Source: Aurelia coerulea (Eukaryota; Cnidaria; Scyphozoa; Semaeostomeae; Ulmaridae). From it: a DNA stretch of 64,000 nucleotides. The stretch spans positions 5,760,743-5,824,742 of the forward strand of contig CM076962.1 of assembly GCA_039566865.1 (NCBI GenBank), read 5' to 3'. The notes below the pieces were generated by a model that saw only the letters and a program-made list of their open reading frames with translations, ran no database searches and was not told the origin of the DNA. The translations under genes and the position numbers were made by a program. This document shows, piece by piece, positions 45,389 to 56,261 of the stretch (positions are counted from its first letter, which is position 1; the number at the start of each line of letters is the position of its first letter).

Positions 45389-46667
45389 ATAATAATAATA
45401 ATAATAATAATTCATTTATTTACAGTTGGTGAAATGTCTAGTTAATACAAACTAATAAAAACCAACTATCTAATTACAAACCCTATTTACAAATGTTGCA
45501 TCGGCATTGTTCTCCCTTCCAATTTTTGATCATTGTTTTAAACTGTTTTGTATTTTGTGCGGATTTTATGTTGTCTGACAAAGTGTTCCAAAGTATACTA
45601 CCTCTGAACGATAGGGAACTTTGTCCATATGACGATGTCTTAACTTTTGGCACCTGGAGTAGATTCTTTATTCTTAGGTCATATGTGATTTCTTTCGTTG
45701 CGAAAAACTCTGACAAAATAGAAGGACTAATGAAATTGGTGCATTCGTATATTTCGACCATTAGCTTTTGCAGATTGCTACAATGGATCGTTATCTCTTC
45801 CGACCTTGCCAGTAGTTCTTCAAAGGTTGATGTATAATCGCCATGGAGAACTCTCAAGGCACGCTTATGTAGCCGGTTTATTCTGTTGTTAGTTGTTTTA
45901 CCACAAAACATCCATATCAGTGGACAATAGTTAAAGGCTGACTTTATGAAAGTTTTGTATAGTATGTTTGCTTTATCCTTTTGTAGAAACCCAGCAATAC
46001 GAGAGAACGCCTTCACTTTTTGACTTGCCTTTTTGCAAATACCTTCAAACATGATTATGAAACTGTAGCTTTGAGTCAATCGTTATTCCAAGGAGTTTAA
46101 CCTCATCGGTTGTCTTGATAGGTTGACCATTTATTTCAAGGCTCACTTTTTGACCCTTTTCAAGACCCATGAAAATAACCTGAAACTTGTCTGGGTTAGC
46201 TACCATTCGGTTGTCCTTGAACCATTTTAAGGCATTATTTATGTCTCCTTTGAGGGATCTCAAAATGTTATCTATCCTATCTTCACATGAGTAGATAGTG
46301 TTGTCATCGGCAAAGTTGCAAACTTGTGAGTTCTCGATCGCGTATATGAAATCATTAATAAATAGATTGAACAGTAAAGGTCCAAGAACTGAACCCTGTG
46401 GAACACCAGATTTTACTTGTTGCCAGTTACTGTAGGTACCATTTATCTTCACTCTTTGTAGCCTGTTTGTGAGGTAACTATGCAGTAAATTCAAACTATC
46501 TAAACTGAAGCCATATGCCTCAAGTTTCGCTAACAGCAGGTCATGAGGGATGCAGTCATAAGCTTTAGAAAGGTCCATTAGAACCATCCCAACCTTGCCT
46601 GACTTGTCAAGTGTTCTACGGCATTGCTCAATAACTCGAAATAGAGCATCTTGGGAACTGTAGCCTA
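45389..46667 (-). mobile_element. LINE C insertion with 12-bp target duplication
   Basis: TAGTAGGGTATA at 45377-45388 and again at 46668-46679 bounds a minus-strand LINE with an (ATT)n tail. The frame reads VLMDLSKAYDCIPHDLLLAK, SGVPQGSVLGPLLFNLFIND, FADDNTIYSC (catalytic), LLGITIDSKLQFHNHV, then one frameshift at about 46060 into the thumb and C-terminus (FNYCPLIWMFCGK; CRCNICK). 5'-truncated but otherwise well kept, so a fairly recent insertion. Confidence 0.92.
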
Positions 46668-46766
46668 TAGTAGGGTATAGTATTTTGTAAGAATTATAAT
46701 AAGCAATGCATATTGTAAGTTTTTAAGTAGAATGTACCAAAAAACTTTTTAATACAGCAAGCAGGG

Positions 46767-46990
46767 TTTTTTTTCTTAGAACGGGGTTCATGCTAACGCT
46801 ATTGTTTCCTTTGCAAAGTTTACCAGATTTTGATGCTCAACCCAAACCTCTTTTCTGGCAAGTAAAATGGTCTTTGTCCGATTACCACCGCCAACACCAT
46901 AGTAATTCTCTTGGAAACACCCAAGTTAGTTGAACCAACAACTTTCAGCATTTAAGGCAAGCACGTTAACCACTAGGCCACCCAGACCAG
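46767..46990 (-). mobile_element. tRNA-derived SINE
   Basis: Minus strand: an A box TGGCCTAGTGG at 46980-46970 and a B-box-like GGTTCAACTAA at 46936-46926 at tRNA spacing. A body with GGCGGTGGTAATCGGACA and TACTTGCCAGAAAAGAGG follows, then an A-rich tail at 46767-46779. The head no longer folds as a full tRNA gene. Pol III transcription is inferred from the boxes. Confidence 0.75.
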
Positions 46991-47256
46991 TGCATTTGCC
47001 ATTAGCACTAAATAGTGCATTTTTTTATTGTTCTGATGCATACACGTTTCTTTTTCTTGCTAACTTTGGAAAACAATAGTTATGAAAAAAAATCGCCCAT
47101 AAGGATAAAATATTAGAGACCAAATCCATGCAGAGATCAATTTCTATATCTAAGTGGATCTCATTTTCTCCTGAAAATGAAAAATAAAGTTTAAGATTTC
47201 CCAAATCAAAACAATTTAATAAAATCCTCGCTTTGTTATCAAGAGAGAGATCTTAC

Positions 47257-47337
47257 CTGATCCCGTTGTAATAAAAAAGTAGCAAAGGTCTATAAATGTA
47301 GTTAATTCTTTTTTATATTTGATCCAAATTGAAGGTC
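47257..47337 (-). CDS. PEX10: PEX10 exon: N-terminal W..(R/K)KE block (most 5' exon found)
   Basis: 81 bp in phase 1 to phase 1, with acceptor TTTTGCTTGCAG and donor TCAG|GTAAGA. It encodes PSIWIKYKKELTTFIDLCYF and FITTGS, corresponding to the RRWLEWRKEIxLLSDxxYFxLTT region of PEX10. The Gly codon split across its donor joins to FQTLGEEY in the next exon. With the seven downstream exons this gives 269 residues. The start exon, expected to hold about 35-50 residues with a QKDE motif, was not found in the window. Confidence 0.88.
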
Positions 47338-47689
47338 CTGCAAGCAAAATGAAAACGAAGTCAGCGTTTGCAATGGAGATCTAAAATTAGAAAATAGAAA
47401 AGGAAATCAAAATGAAAAGCTTTCATGTCAGTCATTTTACTGTTGCCTTTTTCAATTTGTTTCTTTTGACAAAACGTTTTGTAGCACATAACATTTTACA
47501 GTAAATCATCGTCAGTAACTGTTTTAACACTGTTGCCCTATTGCAATCCAGGTTTCTAGGTACTCCTGGCATTCATAAGATGATTTTATCTAAATTTCTA
47601 GGATCTTTCAGTGAATCTTTGACATTGTCTATGCTGTTGCTGCGAAGCAGCATAAGTAATCTTGCTTAATAAATTTCGCAATCGATTTC

Positions 47690-48320
47690 TTCCGTCCGCT
47701 TATTCAACCAAGGTTGGCAGACCCAATAGGCTTATCCTATCTTACTCAACTTAGAGTAGAACTTAGCAAATAAAGCCTTCACAAATTCAAGCACAATTTT
47801 AGAGATACCATGAATCCAATGTGCCCTACTACCGATGGTATTGAGAGCACGGAGCAGGGCACTGTTTGTTGCTTTGCCCTTCGTTCGAGGTTCAACGTCG
47901 AAACCTTCTCACTGGAGTTTTTGCATTACTACCATTTGATTCGATCAATTTTCGAATCGATTCGATGTTTCAAATGAAATTTTGACGCAAATGACATCAA
48001 GAGAAATATACTCTACTTGACCCCCCCCCCCCCCCCCAACGGTCGATTCAATTAAGATCATCTAAATCTAGCTAAATGCAACTAAACCACCTCTCACTGA
48101 GTCCCGTTCCTCTATTCGTTTGTTTATATGTAGCTTTTCGTAATTTATATATTTAGTTGTATTTTTGGTTTATTTTCTTCATGTGATGGCCCTGGGGTAG
48201 TGTCATGATCTTTTGCTCCCCTTGGTATAGTTTCTGTAGTATTGTATGGTAGCTTGTTTGTAGTCTTCGGTAATTTACAACTTGTAAATTCGTTTACATT
48301 GGATTTGTAAAAAAAACTAT
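47690..48320 (+). mobile_element. LINE B fragment, plus orientation
   Basis: Degenerate coding remains (QAQF, ESNVPYYRWY, CLLLCPSFEVQRRN in shifting frames), a 17-base C run near 48021, and the LINE B 3' UTR with its GTATTGTATGGTAGCTTG-type block up to an A-rich tail at about 48310. Confidence 0.75.
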
Positions 48321-48525
48321 TTTTGGCTGTTATCATCATCATCATCATTTACGCTTTCCGTCTATAAAGACATTGCGCGGTCCACTATTAGTCTCCAGAT
48401 ATGTCTGTTTTCTGCCATTTGTTCATGTTCTTTTACTCTCACTGTCTTGGAACTTCCATCTCTGTTTTTCAATACTGTATTAAATTCAACTTTTTCTAAA
48501 TCCTTTTCTATTTGTCTCAGCCCTG

Positions 48526-50223
48526 TTAATTTTTGTCCACCTCTTGGTTTTTACAGGATTTCTTCGCCTTCTTCAATGATTTTCTTGTTGACGTGTCTTC
48601 TGGTAGTCTTAATAAATGACAGTACCACGTTAATCTTCTTCGCTTTACAATTTGGCTCCATGGAGCTGAATTTGTTCTTTTATAAAGCTTATCGTTGCTG
48701 ACTTTATCCGGCCAATTCAGATTCAAAATTCTTCTCATTAATTTTCTTTGAAATATATCGATACTCTCTTCATGTTTCTTTGTTAAAATCCATAATTCAC
48801 AATTGTATGTGAATATACTTTCAACATGACTTTTGAATATTCTGAATTTCATTTTTTCTGAGGTTCTTTTGTTCTCAAAAATGTATTTTTGTTGGTTGTA
48901 TGTATTTGTGGCAAGTATTTTTCTTCGATTTATATCCTTATCCGTCTCTAGTAAACTCCCTAAATATTTGCAATTTTTCAAGCTTTCATCTTCTCCTCTT
49001 TTGATCACATATTCTTCAGATTTTGTTTCATTTACTTGCAGATTTTTCTCTTTCAATAATGATGGCACTTCTTTCTTCAAGTTTTCCTTTACTGTTTCCA
49101 TGTTTGTTATCCAACTGATATCATCCGCATATGGTTGATTGATTATGATTTTGTGATCATCTTTGCTATTTCTCTGCCCTTCCACGCTGTTAGTATGAAG
49201 GATTGGTTTCAGGGCTTCTGCTAGATAGACTATGAAAAATATGGGACTCAGACAGTCACCTTGAGGAATACGAATATTTGTGTGGATGTCATTTCCTATT
49301 TCGTTGCCGATTTTTACTTTCAATTTAACATTTTCTACCAATATTTTCATCATGTGTAAATCATCATCATCTAATACTTCTTTCAATAATTTGAACAGTT
49401 CATTTCTCCTAACCGTGTCGAATGCTTTTGACATATCGAATAGCAGTAACATAATTTCATAATTATCTGATGTAATTGCTTTCTCTGCTAAGACTTTCAA
49501 AATGAATACTAGCTCTGTCGTCGATCGTCCCTGTTGGTAAGCAGCTTGTGTGTTTGGAATGATCAATAATATCTTATCAAGACACCTTCTTAACATGCAA
49601 ATTGCCAAGATTTTTCTCAGCATTGATAGTAGAATAATTGGTCTCAGATTTTTTGATGGTCCTGCTTTTTTACCTGGCTTTTGAATTGGTACTAGTATTC
49701 CTTCTTTTATTTCGTTTGGATATTGACCACTTTCTGACATTTCATTGAAAATTTTTGCAATTTCACTTGATATTGTGTCAGGACCATATTTCAACAGTTC
49801 TCCATATACATTGTCTATTCCTGCGCTTTTCCCATTTTTTAAGGATTTTGTGGCTCCTTTTATTTCTTCTACTGTGAAAGGTATTTTCATCTTTTTTGGC
49901 ATTATACTTTCTATGTTTTTCTCTGTCTCCTTGTTGAAACTTTCTTCAAAGAACTTTGTTACTATTTCTACTTGCTTCCATTCATTAGTTGTTTTTCCAT
50001 TTTTGCTATCTACTACTATTTTCTTTTTTTCCTTCCTTCTTTGAAACTGCTTTATTGCTTGGAACATTCTTCTACTGCCATCTTTATGTTTTTCAATCTC
50101 CTCAACCATTTCCCTAATCTCTTTTTCATCCTCTTCCTTAATTTTACTGTGAATTTCCTTTAAAATTTTGTTTCTTTGTTTTTGAAGTTTTTCTTTTTCT
50201 TTCTTAACATTTGTGGCATTCAT
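48526..50223 (-). CDS. RTE-type LINE reverse transcriptase, 565-residue open block
   Basis: Long intact frame. Order: a basic coiled linker (residues 1-100), GKSAGIDNVYGELLKYGP (about 133-150), QAAYQQGRSTTEL, LLLFDMSKAFDTV (RT box A with F-D), IRIPQGDCLSPIFFIVYLAE (box B'), PYADDISWI (catalytic ADD), a thumb with YLGSLL, and a C-terminal HLLRLPEDTSTRKSLKKAKK. It is separated from the upstream endonuclease frame by a frameshift at about 50225-50270. Enzymatically plausible as RT but lacking its own endonuclease in frame. Confidence 0.85.
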   Translation of the reverse strand: MNATNVKKEKEKLQKQRNKILKEIHSKIKEEDEKEIREMVEEIEKHKDGSRRMFQAIKQFQRRKEKKKIVVDSKNGKTTNEWKQVEIVTKFFEESFNKETEKNIESIMPKKMKIPFTVEEIKGATKSLKNGKSAGIDNVYGELLKYGPDTISSEIAKIFNEMSESGQYPNEIKEGILVPIQKPGKKAGPSKNLRPIILLSMLRKILAICMLRRCLDKILLIIPNTQAAYQQGRSTTELVFILKVLAEKAITSDNYEIMLLLFDMSKAFDTVRRNELFKLLKEVLDDDDLHMMKILVENVKLKVKIGNEIGNDIHTNIRIPQGDCLSPIFFIVYLAEALKPILHTNSVEGQRNSKDDHKIIINQPYADDISWITNMETVKENLKKEVPSLLKEKNLQVNETKSEEYVIKRGEDESLKNCKYLGSLLETDKDINRRKILATNTYNQQKYIFENKRTSEKMKFRIFKSHVESIFTYNCELWILTKKHEESIDIFQRKLMRRILNLNWPDKVSNDKLYKRTNSAPWSQIVKRRRLTWYCHLLRLPEDTSTRKSLKKAKKSCKNQEVDKN

Positions 50224-50270
50224 ATCATTCCTGATGGATTTTTGCTTTTTCTGAAAGCTCTATTATTTCC

Positions 50271-51300
50271 CTATTTCCACTTTTCTCCTTTCTTTCTTCC
50301 TACCACTTCTTCAGCTGCCTTGACACATGTTTCTGCTATATTTGACCATATCTCTTGCATATTTCTTGTTTTCTCTTTGTCTAATTTTTCTTCCACACTT
50401 TTCTGATATCTTTGTCTGTATTCTATATCTCTCAATTTATCCAGATTTAGTTTAGGTATTTTCTTTTTATTTTGCATTTTGTGCCATTTGATGTTGATTT
50501 CGGCTTTTACTAATCTGTGATCTTAAAAGTTTCAATCCCACTGTACGATCTTGCATCTTCTAAAAATTTTCTGTGTTTAATTTTCATCATGATAAAGTCA
50601 ATCTGATTTCTGTATGGATTTTTCCTCACAATGTCATTCTTGACTGGTGTTTCCCATGTTGTTCGATGGGCCATTTTATGTAGAAACATTGTATTACATA
50701 GGATCCTTTCATTTCTGAGCAGCATTTCACATAAATCTCGACCATTTTCATTCATTTCTCCTTTTCCATATCTTCCTACAACTTCTGGAAATTTATTTCT
50801 TCCAAGCCCTGTTTTTGCATTTTGATCTCCTATTATGCAAAAGTCTCTTTTATTTACATTTTTGATGATGTTTTCTAATTTTTCATAATAGTCTTCATTA
50901 ACATTAGGACTCTTTTACTTACTTCAAGGGTTGGGGCATAAGATGATATAAATGTTAGCTTTCTTTGATTTTCTTTTGTTCAAATTTTTGTGATGATCTT
51001 ACATATCCTGTTTGAGATGACACTAAACTCAGCATCGATACCCTTTTCGATAGCAATTCCCACTCCATGGTGTTTATTTTCTTCATTTCCTGTATGATAT
51101 ACTTCATAGATATTTTTTCTGTCGCTTGATGTTATTTCAAATATTCCTTCACTTTTCAGCTTTGTTTCTTGGATGGCTAAGACTGACAGCTGGTATTTTT
51201 GCATATCATTTGCCAGTTGTATCTTTTTGAGGTCGGTGTTTAGTCCTCTTACGTTTAGTGTTCCAACATTCAGTTTTGATCTTAACAATCCATGCGGCAT
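50271..51300 (-). pseudogene. RTE-type LINE, endonuclease part of the ORF
   Basis: Starts MPHGLLRSKLNVGTLNVRGL (endonuclease/exonuclease/phosphatase fold start), then LAIQETKLKSEG (catalytic ET) and HHGVGIAIEKG. One in-frame TGA near 50983 is followed by SSYAPTLEVSK. A frameshift near 50890 leads to NGRDLCEMLL, HRTTWETPV and RNQIDFIMM. Another frameshift near 50515 leads to the linker. The EEP motifs are recognisable in order. Confidence 0.8.
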
Positions 51301-51411
51301 TGTGGCTCTTCTGACATATTTTTGATAGGCAAAACAGTTTGCGAGGAGTCACCCATCGCAGCCGGCCTAAATGTCTACATTTTGGCTGTTAAATGATCAC
51401 TAAATACATTG

Positions 51412-51465
51412 GCGCATGCGCAGTAAGGAAAGTATCATGATAGTATCTCGTTGTTGCATAGCAAT
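51412..51465. promoter_or_regulatory. NRF1-like palindrome and RFX X-box-like motif
   Basis: GCGCATGCGC (51412-51421) matches the NRF1 consensus and is rare in such AT-rich DNA. GTTGCATAGCAAT (51453-51465) matches the RFX X-box with one terminal mismatch. Together they suggest a promoter, just upstream of the candidate exon at 51564. Motif-based only. Confidence 0.35.
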
Positions 51466-51563
51466 AAACAGCATTGTTTGCATGGTCAGTTGACTTATTT
51501 AAAGGCATTATACCTACCAAATTGTCACGCAACTGTAAATATTTTGGAGTTTCATGATTTCAG

Positions 51564-51652
51564 GACTGCAGCGGATTCTTACAAAGAGGCGTTGCCTTTT
51601 CCTGCACAAGTTGCTATTGACCGCAATCGTATGAATTTTGGCAAAAATGTTT
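51564..51652 (+). CDS. Candidate exon of an unidentified plus-strand gene
   Basis: Acceptor CATGATTTCAG and donor GTTT|GTGAGT bracket 89 bp reading TAADSYKEALPFPAQVAIDR and NRMNFGKNV. The protein composition is natural but the family is unknown to me. The frame is also open upstream to about 51451. Confidence 0.35.
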
Positions 51653-51699
51653 GTGAGTTAACCCAGAACGCAGCACTCGCCGACTACTGTTATTGCTAG

Positions 51700-52024
51700 T
51701 TTTATATGAAAACGATGATTGGCCCTTGCTTTATCGGTTTCTAGTACAAATATGATTCTCTAAATATGAAAGTATGATATATAAGTTTAATACCATTCTG
51801 TATATCATTACAAATAAGGTGAAAATCTATGATGATTTACAAATCTTCTTCAGTAACTCTTTGAGCACTTGTGTAAAAGGTTGGTTGCATGTCGTTACCT
51901 GACTCCAGACTAGGGCATTTTCCATAATAAATAAAAGTTAAAATACAAATAAAATTTACAACTCAATTTTATCTACTGTTGAGATGGAGCCAAAGAAAAT
52001 AATAGTATCAGCAAAAAAGTCAAA
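51700..52024. other. Non-coding stretch
   Basis: AT-rich. The minus strand at about 51833-51855 has CTGAAGA followed by a GATTTGTAAATC stem without a GAAA box, a possible decayed hammerhead relic. Confidence 0.35.
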
Positions 52025-52817
52025 TCTTTCAATAGGGCACAGGGAAACCCACAAATCTCCCAAATTGACGCTTATTAGCCAATGATATCATCGTTTTCTG
52101 ATCACATGACTGAAAATAAGGTTTCTGAGACAACTTTTCGAGTACCTTCGCGAAAATGTAAATGGATATTCGACCAATAAAGATACAGAACTGGTTTTAC
52201 CGCGAATCGATTCTACAGGCCCCACTCCACATTTCTTTTTCTGCATTTGGTTAAAATTTCATCAGGGATTGGCGTTACATCGAGTTCCATTTCTTCTAAA
52301 ATTGGCTTATGTTCAATAATTTTTCACGAACGCTACCAATAAGATATCACATATTACGTGAATTATGTCCAGGTATAACATGAAAATATTTGCTTGTGTG
52401 ATTTTCGAAAATCCTTGACGAATTAAAGCTATTTGCTACCAAGAAAGCTAATGGGCCTACCTTCACTCGCAGCAGAATCCCAGTAACCGACATTGAATCT
52501 TATTTCTAGCGTTCCTGAAAAATTCTTGAACATCGGCCAATTTTCGAAGGAATGAAATCCGATGTAACGCCGATCCTTGATGAGACTTTAGCCAAATGCA
52601 GAAAAACAAATGTGGAGTGGGGCCTGTAGAATCGATTTGCGGTAAAATCAGCTCTTTATCTTTATTGGTCGAATATCCATTTTTATTATCGTGAAGGTAT
52701 TCGAAGAGCTGTCTCAAAAACGTTATTTTCAGTCATGTGATCGGACTACGACGATATAATTGGCGTATAAACGTGAAATTGGAAGATTTGCGGGTTTCCC
52801 TGTGCCCTATTGAAAGA
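52025..52817. mobile_element. Foldback element (TCTTTCAATAGGGCACAGGG ends)
   Basis: Arms of about 330 bp (52025-52350, 52490-52817) are imperfect complements, including CAGGCCCCACTCCACATTT and its complement. The loop is about 140 bp and has no coding sequence. Confidence 0.85.
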
Positions 52818-52879
52818 TTTTACTTGTATGCTAATGTTATCAAGTCCCCTCCAAAAGATAATTAGAAATACACTACGAC

Positions 52880-52925
52880 TTTCTAAACGTTTCGATTTTC
52901 ATCTTCTTCAGTAACTGTTCTTACA
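52880..52925 (-). ncRNA. Decayed hammerhead-like motif at PLE 3' end
   Basis: CTGAAGA, then GAT...ATC stem II, then GAAACGT are present in order on the minus strand, but I see no convincing stem I. Confidence 0.35.
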
Positions 52926-53699
52926 ATAACTTGGGGACCTACCTAAAAACCTAAATTACAATCGAGTAACAAAAGAAACAACCTAACAAAGGGACCTACC
53001 TAATACACATGTGTTCTTAACTGAACTATAAAAAATGGGATGGGCCGGAAACATAAAGAGAAGCAAAAGCCGAGAGAAATAAGGATGGACTTGATACAGG
53101 AGCCAGATGTGCCGCCATCTCATGGGAAATTGAAATGATACAACGGAAAAAATGTAGACAAATAAAATGAGAAAACCCGTTCCAAAAGGGCAGCAAGATA
53201 AATAACTAGAAACTCCCACCACGTCCCCAGGATCGCCCGCCGTATTGGGAAGGTATATGACGAAAGGGCCATGGGTACGAGGTTAAAGGAATCCAACACC
53301 CTAAACTAACAAAAAAGAATGATAAACGAAAGGAAATTAAAACAATGAAATAAAAAAAAAAAATAATAAAGACCTAATGCAGAAAAGTAAATAATAGCAA
53401 ATAACCTTATGGAGAAGCGAAAACATAAAGAGTCTACCAATTTATATTGCCAAGAACCTTCCCTAACTCTAGACTCGCCCAATAACCCATCAATAACTTG
53501 AAATTTAACATCCTCCATAAAACCATAATGACCTGCTAGCTGAAAATGTCTATGAAAATCTGCCTGAGTAACAATCTCCCCTTTCTCGAATGTCCTACAT
53601 CACGACTTCTTAATTATTTTATCTGGTTCGAAAGGGTGTCGACCTGCTACCAACATACCACATCCCACAGACCTTGCAACCTAACATATAAACAACACT

Positions 53700-54528
53700 A
53701 GACGAATTGCAATCAAACCTAGAACACGAATGATCAATTCAATTGTTTCACTAGATGACGTCTAACTTGAGATAAACCGGGTGTCCCAAAAAAATGTATA
53801 CAGATTTGGTTGACTCCAGCTATGTGAATTTTGCTTTAATGAATGGCTAAGCACTTTCAAAATGTTCCGCGATAGTTAACTTGAACATAGATACCTCGTT
53901 TGTTGGTATTGGTGCTTTGAGAGTGGAAATATCAACCTTGAAAGCCTAAATTTGCTTGCCCTTGCAAACCAGAACTTTGGCCTTTTGGCCTAAGCAAATT
54001 CCTGAAGCACATCAAAATTAAGAACTGAAATTAATGAAAAATTTAAGAAAATTCCCAATGGGTGACTGGGGGGGTGACTTCTGGAAGACAGAATAAGACA
54101 AGATCTAATATTGCTCAAATTTTATTAAGGCTATCGTTGATTTATATGCTGTGCGTTAAGAAATTGCTTAGGCCAAAAGGGTAAAGCTCTGGTTTGCAGG
54201 GCGAGGTAGATTTCAGCTTTCAAGCTTAACATGTCTGCTCTCAGAGTACCAATATCAACAAACGAGGTATCTATGTTCAAGTTAACTATCGAGGAACATT
54301 TTGAGAGTGATCAGACAGTGATTGAAGCTAAATTCACAGCGCTGGAGTCAACTAAATCCGTATACATTTTTTTGGGACACCCGGTACTTTTAGTTTTTAG
54401 TTTTATATAATGGATGCGGAGTTGCCATAGACTTTTGCTCTCCAAGGTATCGTTTTTGTAGTATCGTAAAGTAGTTTTGTAAATAGCGATAGATAGTAAC
54501 TTGTATTGTAAAATTTTGATTGAACATA
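53700..54528 (+). mobile_element. LINE B 3' end inserted in the PLE
   Basis: The UTR pieces at 53700-53776 and 54387-54528 (GACTTTTGCTCTCCAAGG, TTGTATTGTAAAATTTTG) match the LINE B 3' UTR in plus orientation. It splits the PLE between its Cys-rich connector and its GIY-YIG domain, and is itself split by a TA-type element. Confidence 0.7.
53777..54384. mobile_element. TA-type element with long TIRs (CCGGGTGTCCC ends)
   Basis: The ends CCGGGTGTCCCAAAAAAATG and CATTTTTTTGGGACACCCGG are exact inverses. The right flank is TA, the left AA. TIRs of about 230 bp include a TACC...TTGTTGGTATTGGTGC-type block related to the 43539 element. 608 bp, no transposase. Confidence 0.85.
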
Positions 54529-56261
54529 AAAAACCTAGAATTTATGTTATACCCGTTACCCGTAACGTGACAAATAAACTTATCTCCTTCAAACATAAAC
54601 TTGCACACCTGACACCTACATTTACCACAACGAAAACAGCCCTTAATGGAATCTTCTTGTATCGGAGGGAGCTTTGCCCTAACAAGGTTATCCTTGAGAT
54701 TGCTAGCACGCCTGAATGCAACGAGAGGTTGCTCAGGAAACACCCTCTTGTGCTCCTCAGATGCGGATAGCATTGGCAGAAGCTTGCCAACGGCTTTTCG
54801 TATTCCATTAAGGGCTGGGTGATATGTAACAACAAATGGGATACGGTTCCCTCTTCCCCGATTACGTCCAAGATCCGGATTAATCAATGCTTGCCTACTC
54901 AAATGCTAAACACTCTTGATCTGCTCCCAAACAAAACCTTCTTCGTAACCTCTATCAGTCAACCAACCAACCAATTCATCTGACCTAGCTAAAAGCTTAC
55001 CATTATCAGAAAAAATCTACGAATCCTAAGCACCTGCCCATATGGAATAGCCTTCTTGGTGTGCCATGGATGGCATGAAGCCCCCTGCAAATACTGATGA
55101 GTATCAGATGGTTTGCAGTAGAGATCAGTCTCCAAGATACGCCCCTTCCTAACCATTATAGCATCTAAAAAGCTAACTTCTTCTCTAGAACTCTCAGACG
55201 TAAACTTTATAGTTTGATGGAAGCTGTTGATGTATTCCAGGAAACTATCCAGTTTATGCTGATCATGAGTCCAGATTAAAAAACACGTTATCAATAAACC
55301 GAAACCAAACCAAAAGCTTATCCACACTACCACCCAACAACTTCTTCTCAAAACTAGCCATAAACAAATTAGCATATGCTGGTGCAAATTTAGTCCCAAT
55401 TGCCGTCCTAGCTTCTGCCTATATACCTTACCATCAAACTCAAAAACATTATTGTCCAAAATAACTTTAGCCAACTTAACCAAGGAATCTGTGGGGACGC
55501 CTGGATTCTGCCTACTGTTCAGTGCATGTCGCATTGCCTCCAAGCCTTCATCATGGAGGATGCTAGGATAGAGGCCTACGACATCCACTGTGCACAGCAA
55601 AGCATCATCAGGAATCTCCCCTAAACCAACCAACAACGAAAAAAGTGATTAGTATCTTTAGTGTAAGACTTGGTACAACTAACAAGGGGATTATGATGAT
55701 GATCTAAAAACTCTGAGATATGTTCCGTAACTGTCCCACCATTAGAAATAACCGGCCTACCAACAACTCCTAAGAAACCCATATGTATGTTAGGCAACAA
55801 ATAGAATCGATCTAACTTAGACCTCTGAACCTGCAAATATGATGCTTTCCTTCTCTAATAACCCTGGATCACAAACCTGAATTTTCGTAACACAATTCCT
55901 AACCTCTGCCTCTAACTCAAGCGTGGAATCCCTATATAACTGCTCGTAAACATCCAAATTACTTAACTACCTATTCGTCTCAGCAACATAATCATCCCTA
56001 TCCCACACAACAATAGCAGAACCCTTATTAGCCTCCTTAACAACAATGCTCCTTTCAGACTGGAGTTCCCTCAAAGCTTCGCGCTCCTGAAATAATAAAT
56101 TAGGAAAATTCTTACCCTCCCGTGAGAAAGCCAGCATTTCCTTTTCCAAAAGAGAAAGACAATTTTCCAGAACGAGATCGGCCCCAGGTGGATTCCAACT
56201 CGATTTGATGTAAAAGATTTCGTGGTCATAGTCATTGTCTTCATTGTCCTTAAAAAAACCA

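Larger units (their letters stand above)
48333..51379 (-). mobile_element. Near full-length RTE-type LINE with 12-bp target duplication
   Basis: TTTTGGCTGTTA occurs at 48321-48332 and 51380-51391. Between them, on the minus strand, lie a short 5' UTR, an ATG at 51300, an APE-type endonuclease, an RT and a very short 3' UTR ending in (ATG)n. This single-ORF, roughly 3-kb, microsatellite-tailed layout is that of RTE-clade elements. A few breaks (below) make it inactive as written. Confidence 0.9.
52850..56235 (-). mobile_element. Penelope-like element, nearly complete but broken and invaded
   Basis: Minus strand, in order: EANKGSAIVVWDRDDYVAET, KLDRFYLLPNIH with GRPVISNGGTVTEH, DDALLCTVDVVGLYPSI, and a degenerate DD region with IWTHDQHKLDSFLEYIN, IKFTSESS and VSFLDAI (PLE reverse transcriptase). 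A Cys-rich connector CFRCGKCRCQVCKF follows. After a nested insertion, the GIY-YIG endonuclease appears (VVYMLGCKVCGMWYVGS, QADFHRHFQLAGHYGFMEDV). Frameshifts and stops occur throughout. A decayed hammerhead-like motif lies at its 3' end. Confidence 0.85.

Noticed and set aside
46926..46980. A-box and B-box as a functional tRNA gene
   Set aside because: The acceptor and anticodon stems do not pair, and SINE body and tail follow; it is a SINE head.
49280..50406. Several plus-strand open frames (F/S-rich) opposite the RTE reverse transcriptase
   Set aside because: They are antisense shadows of the intact minus-strand RT frame.
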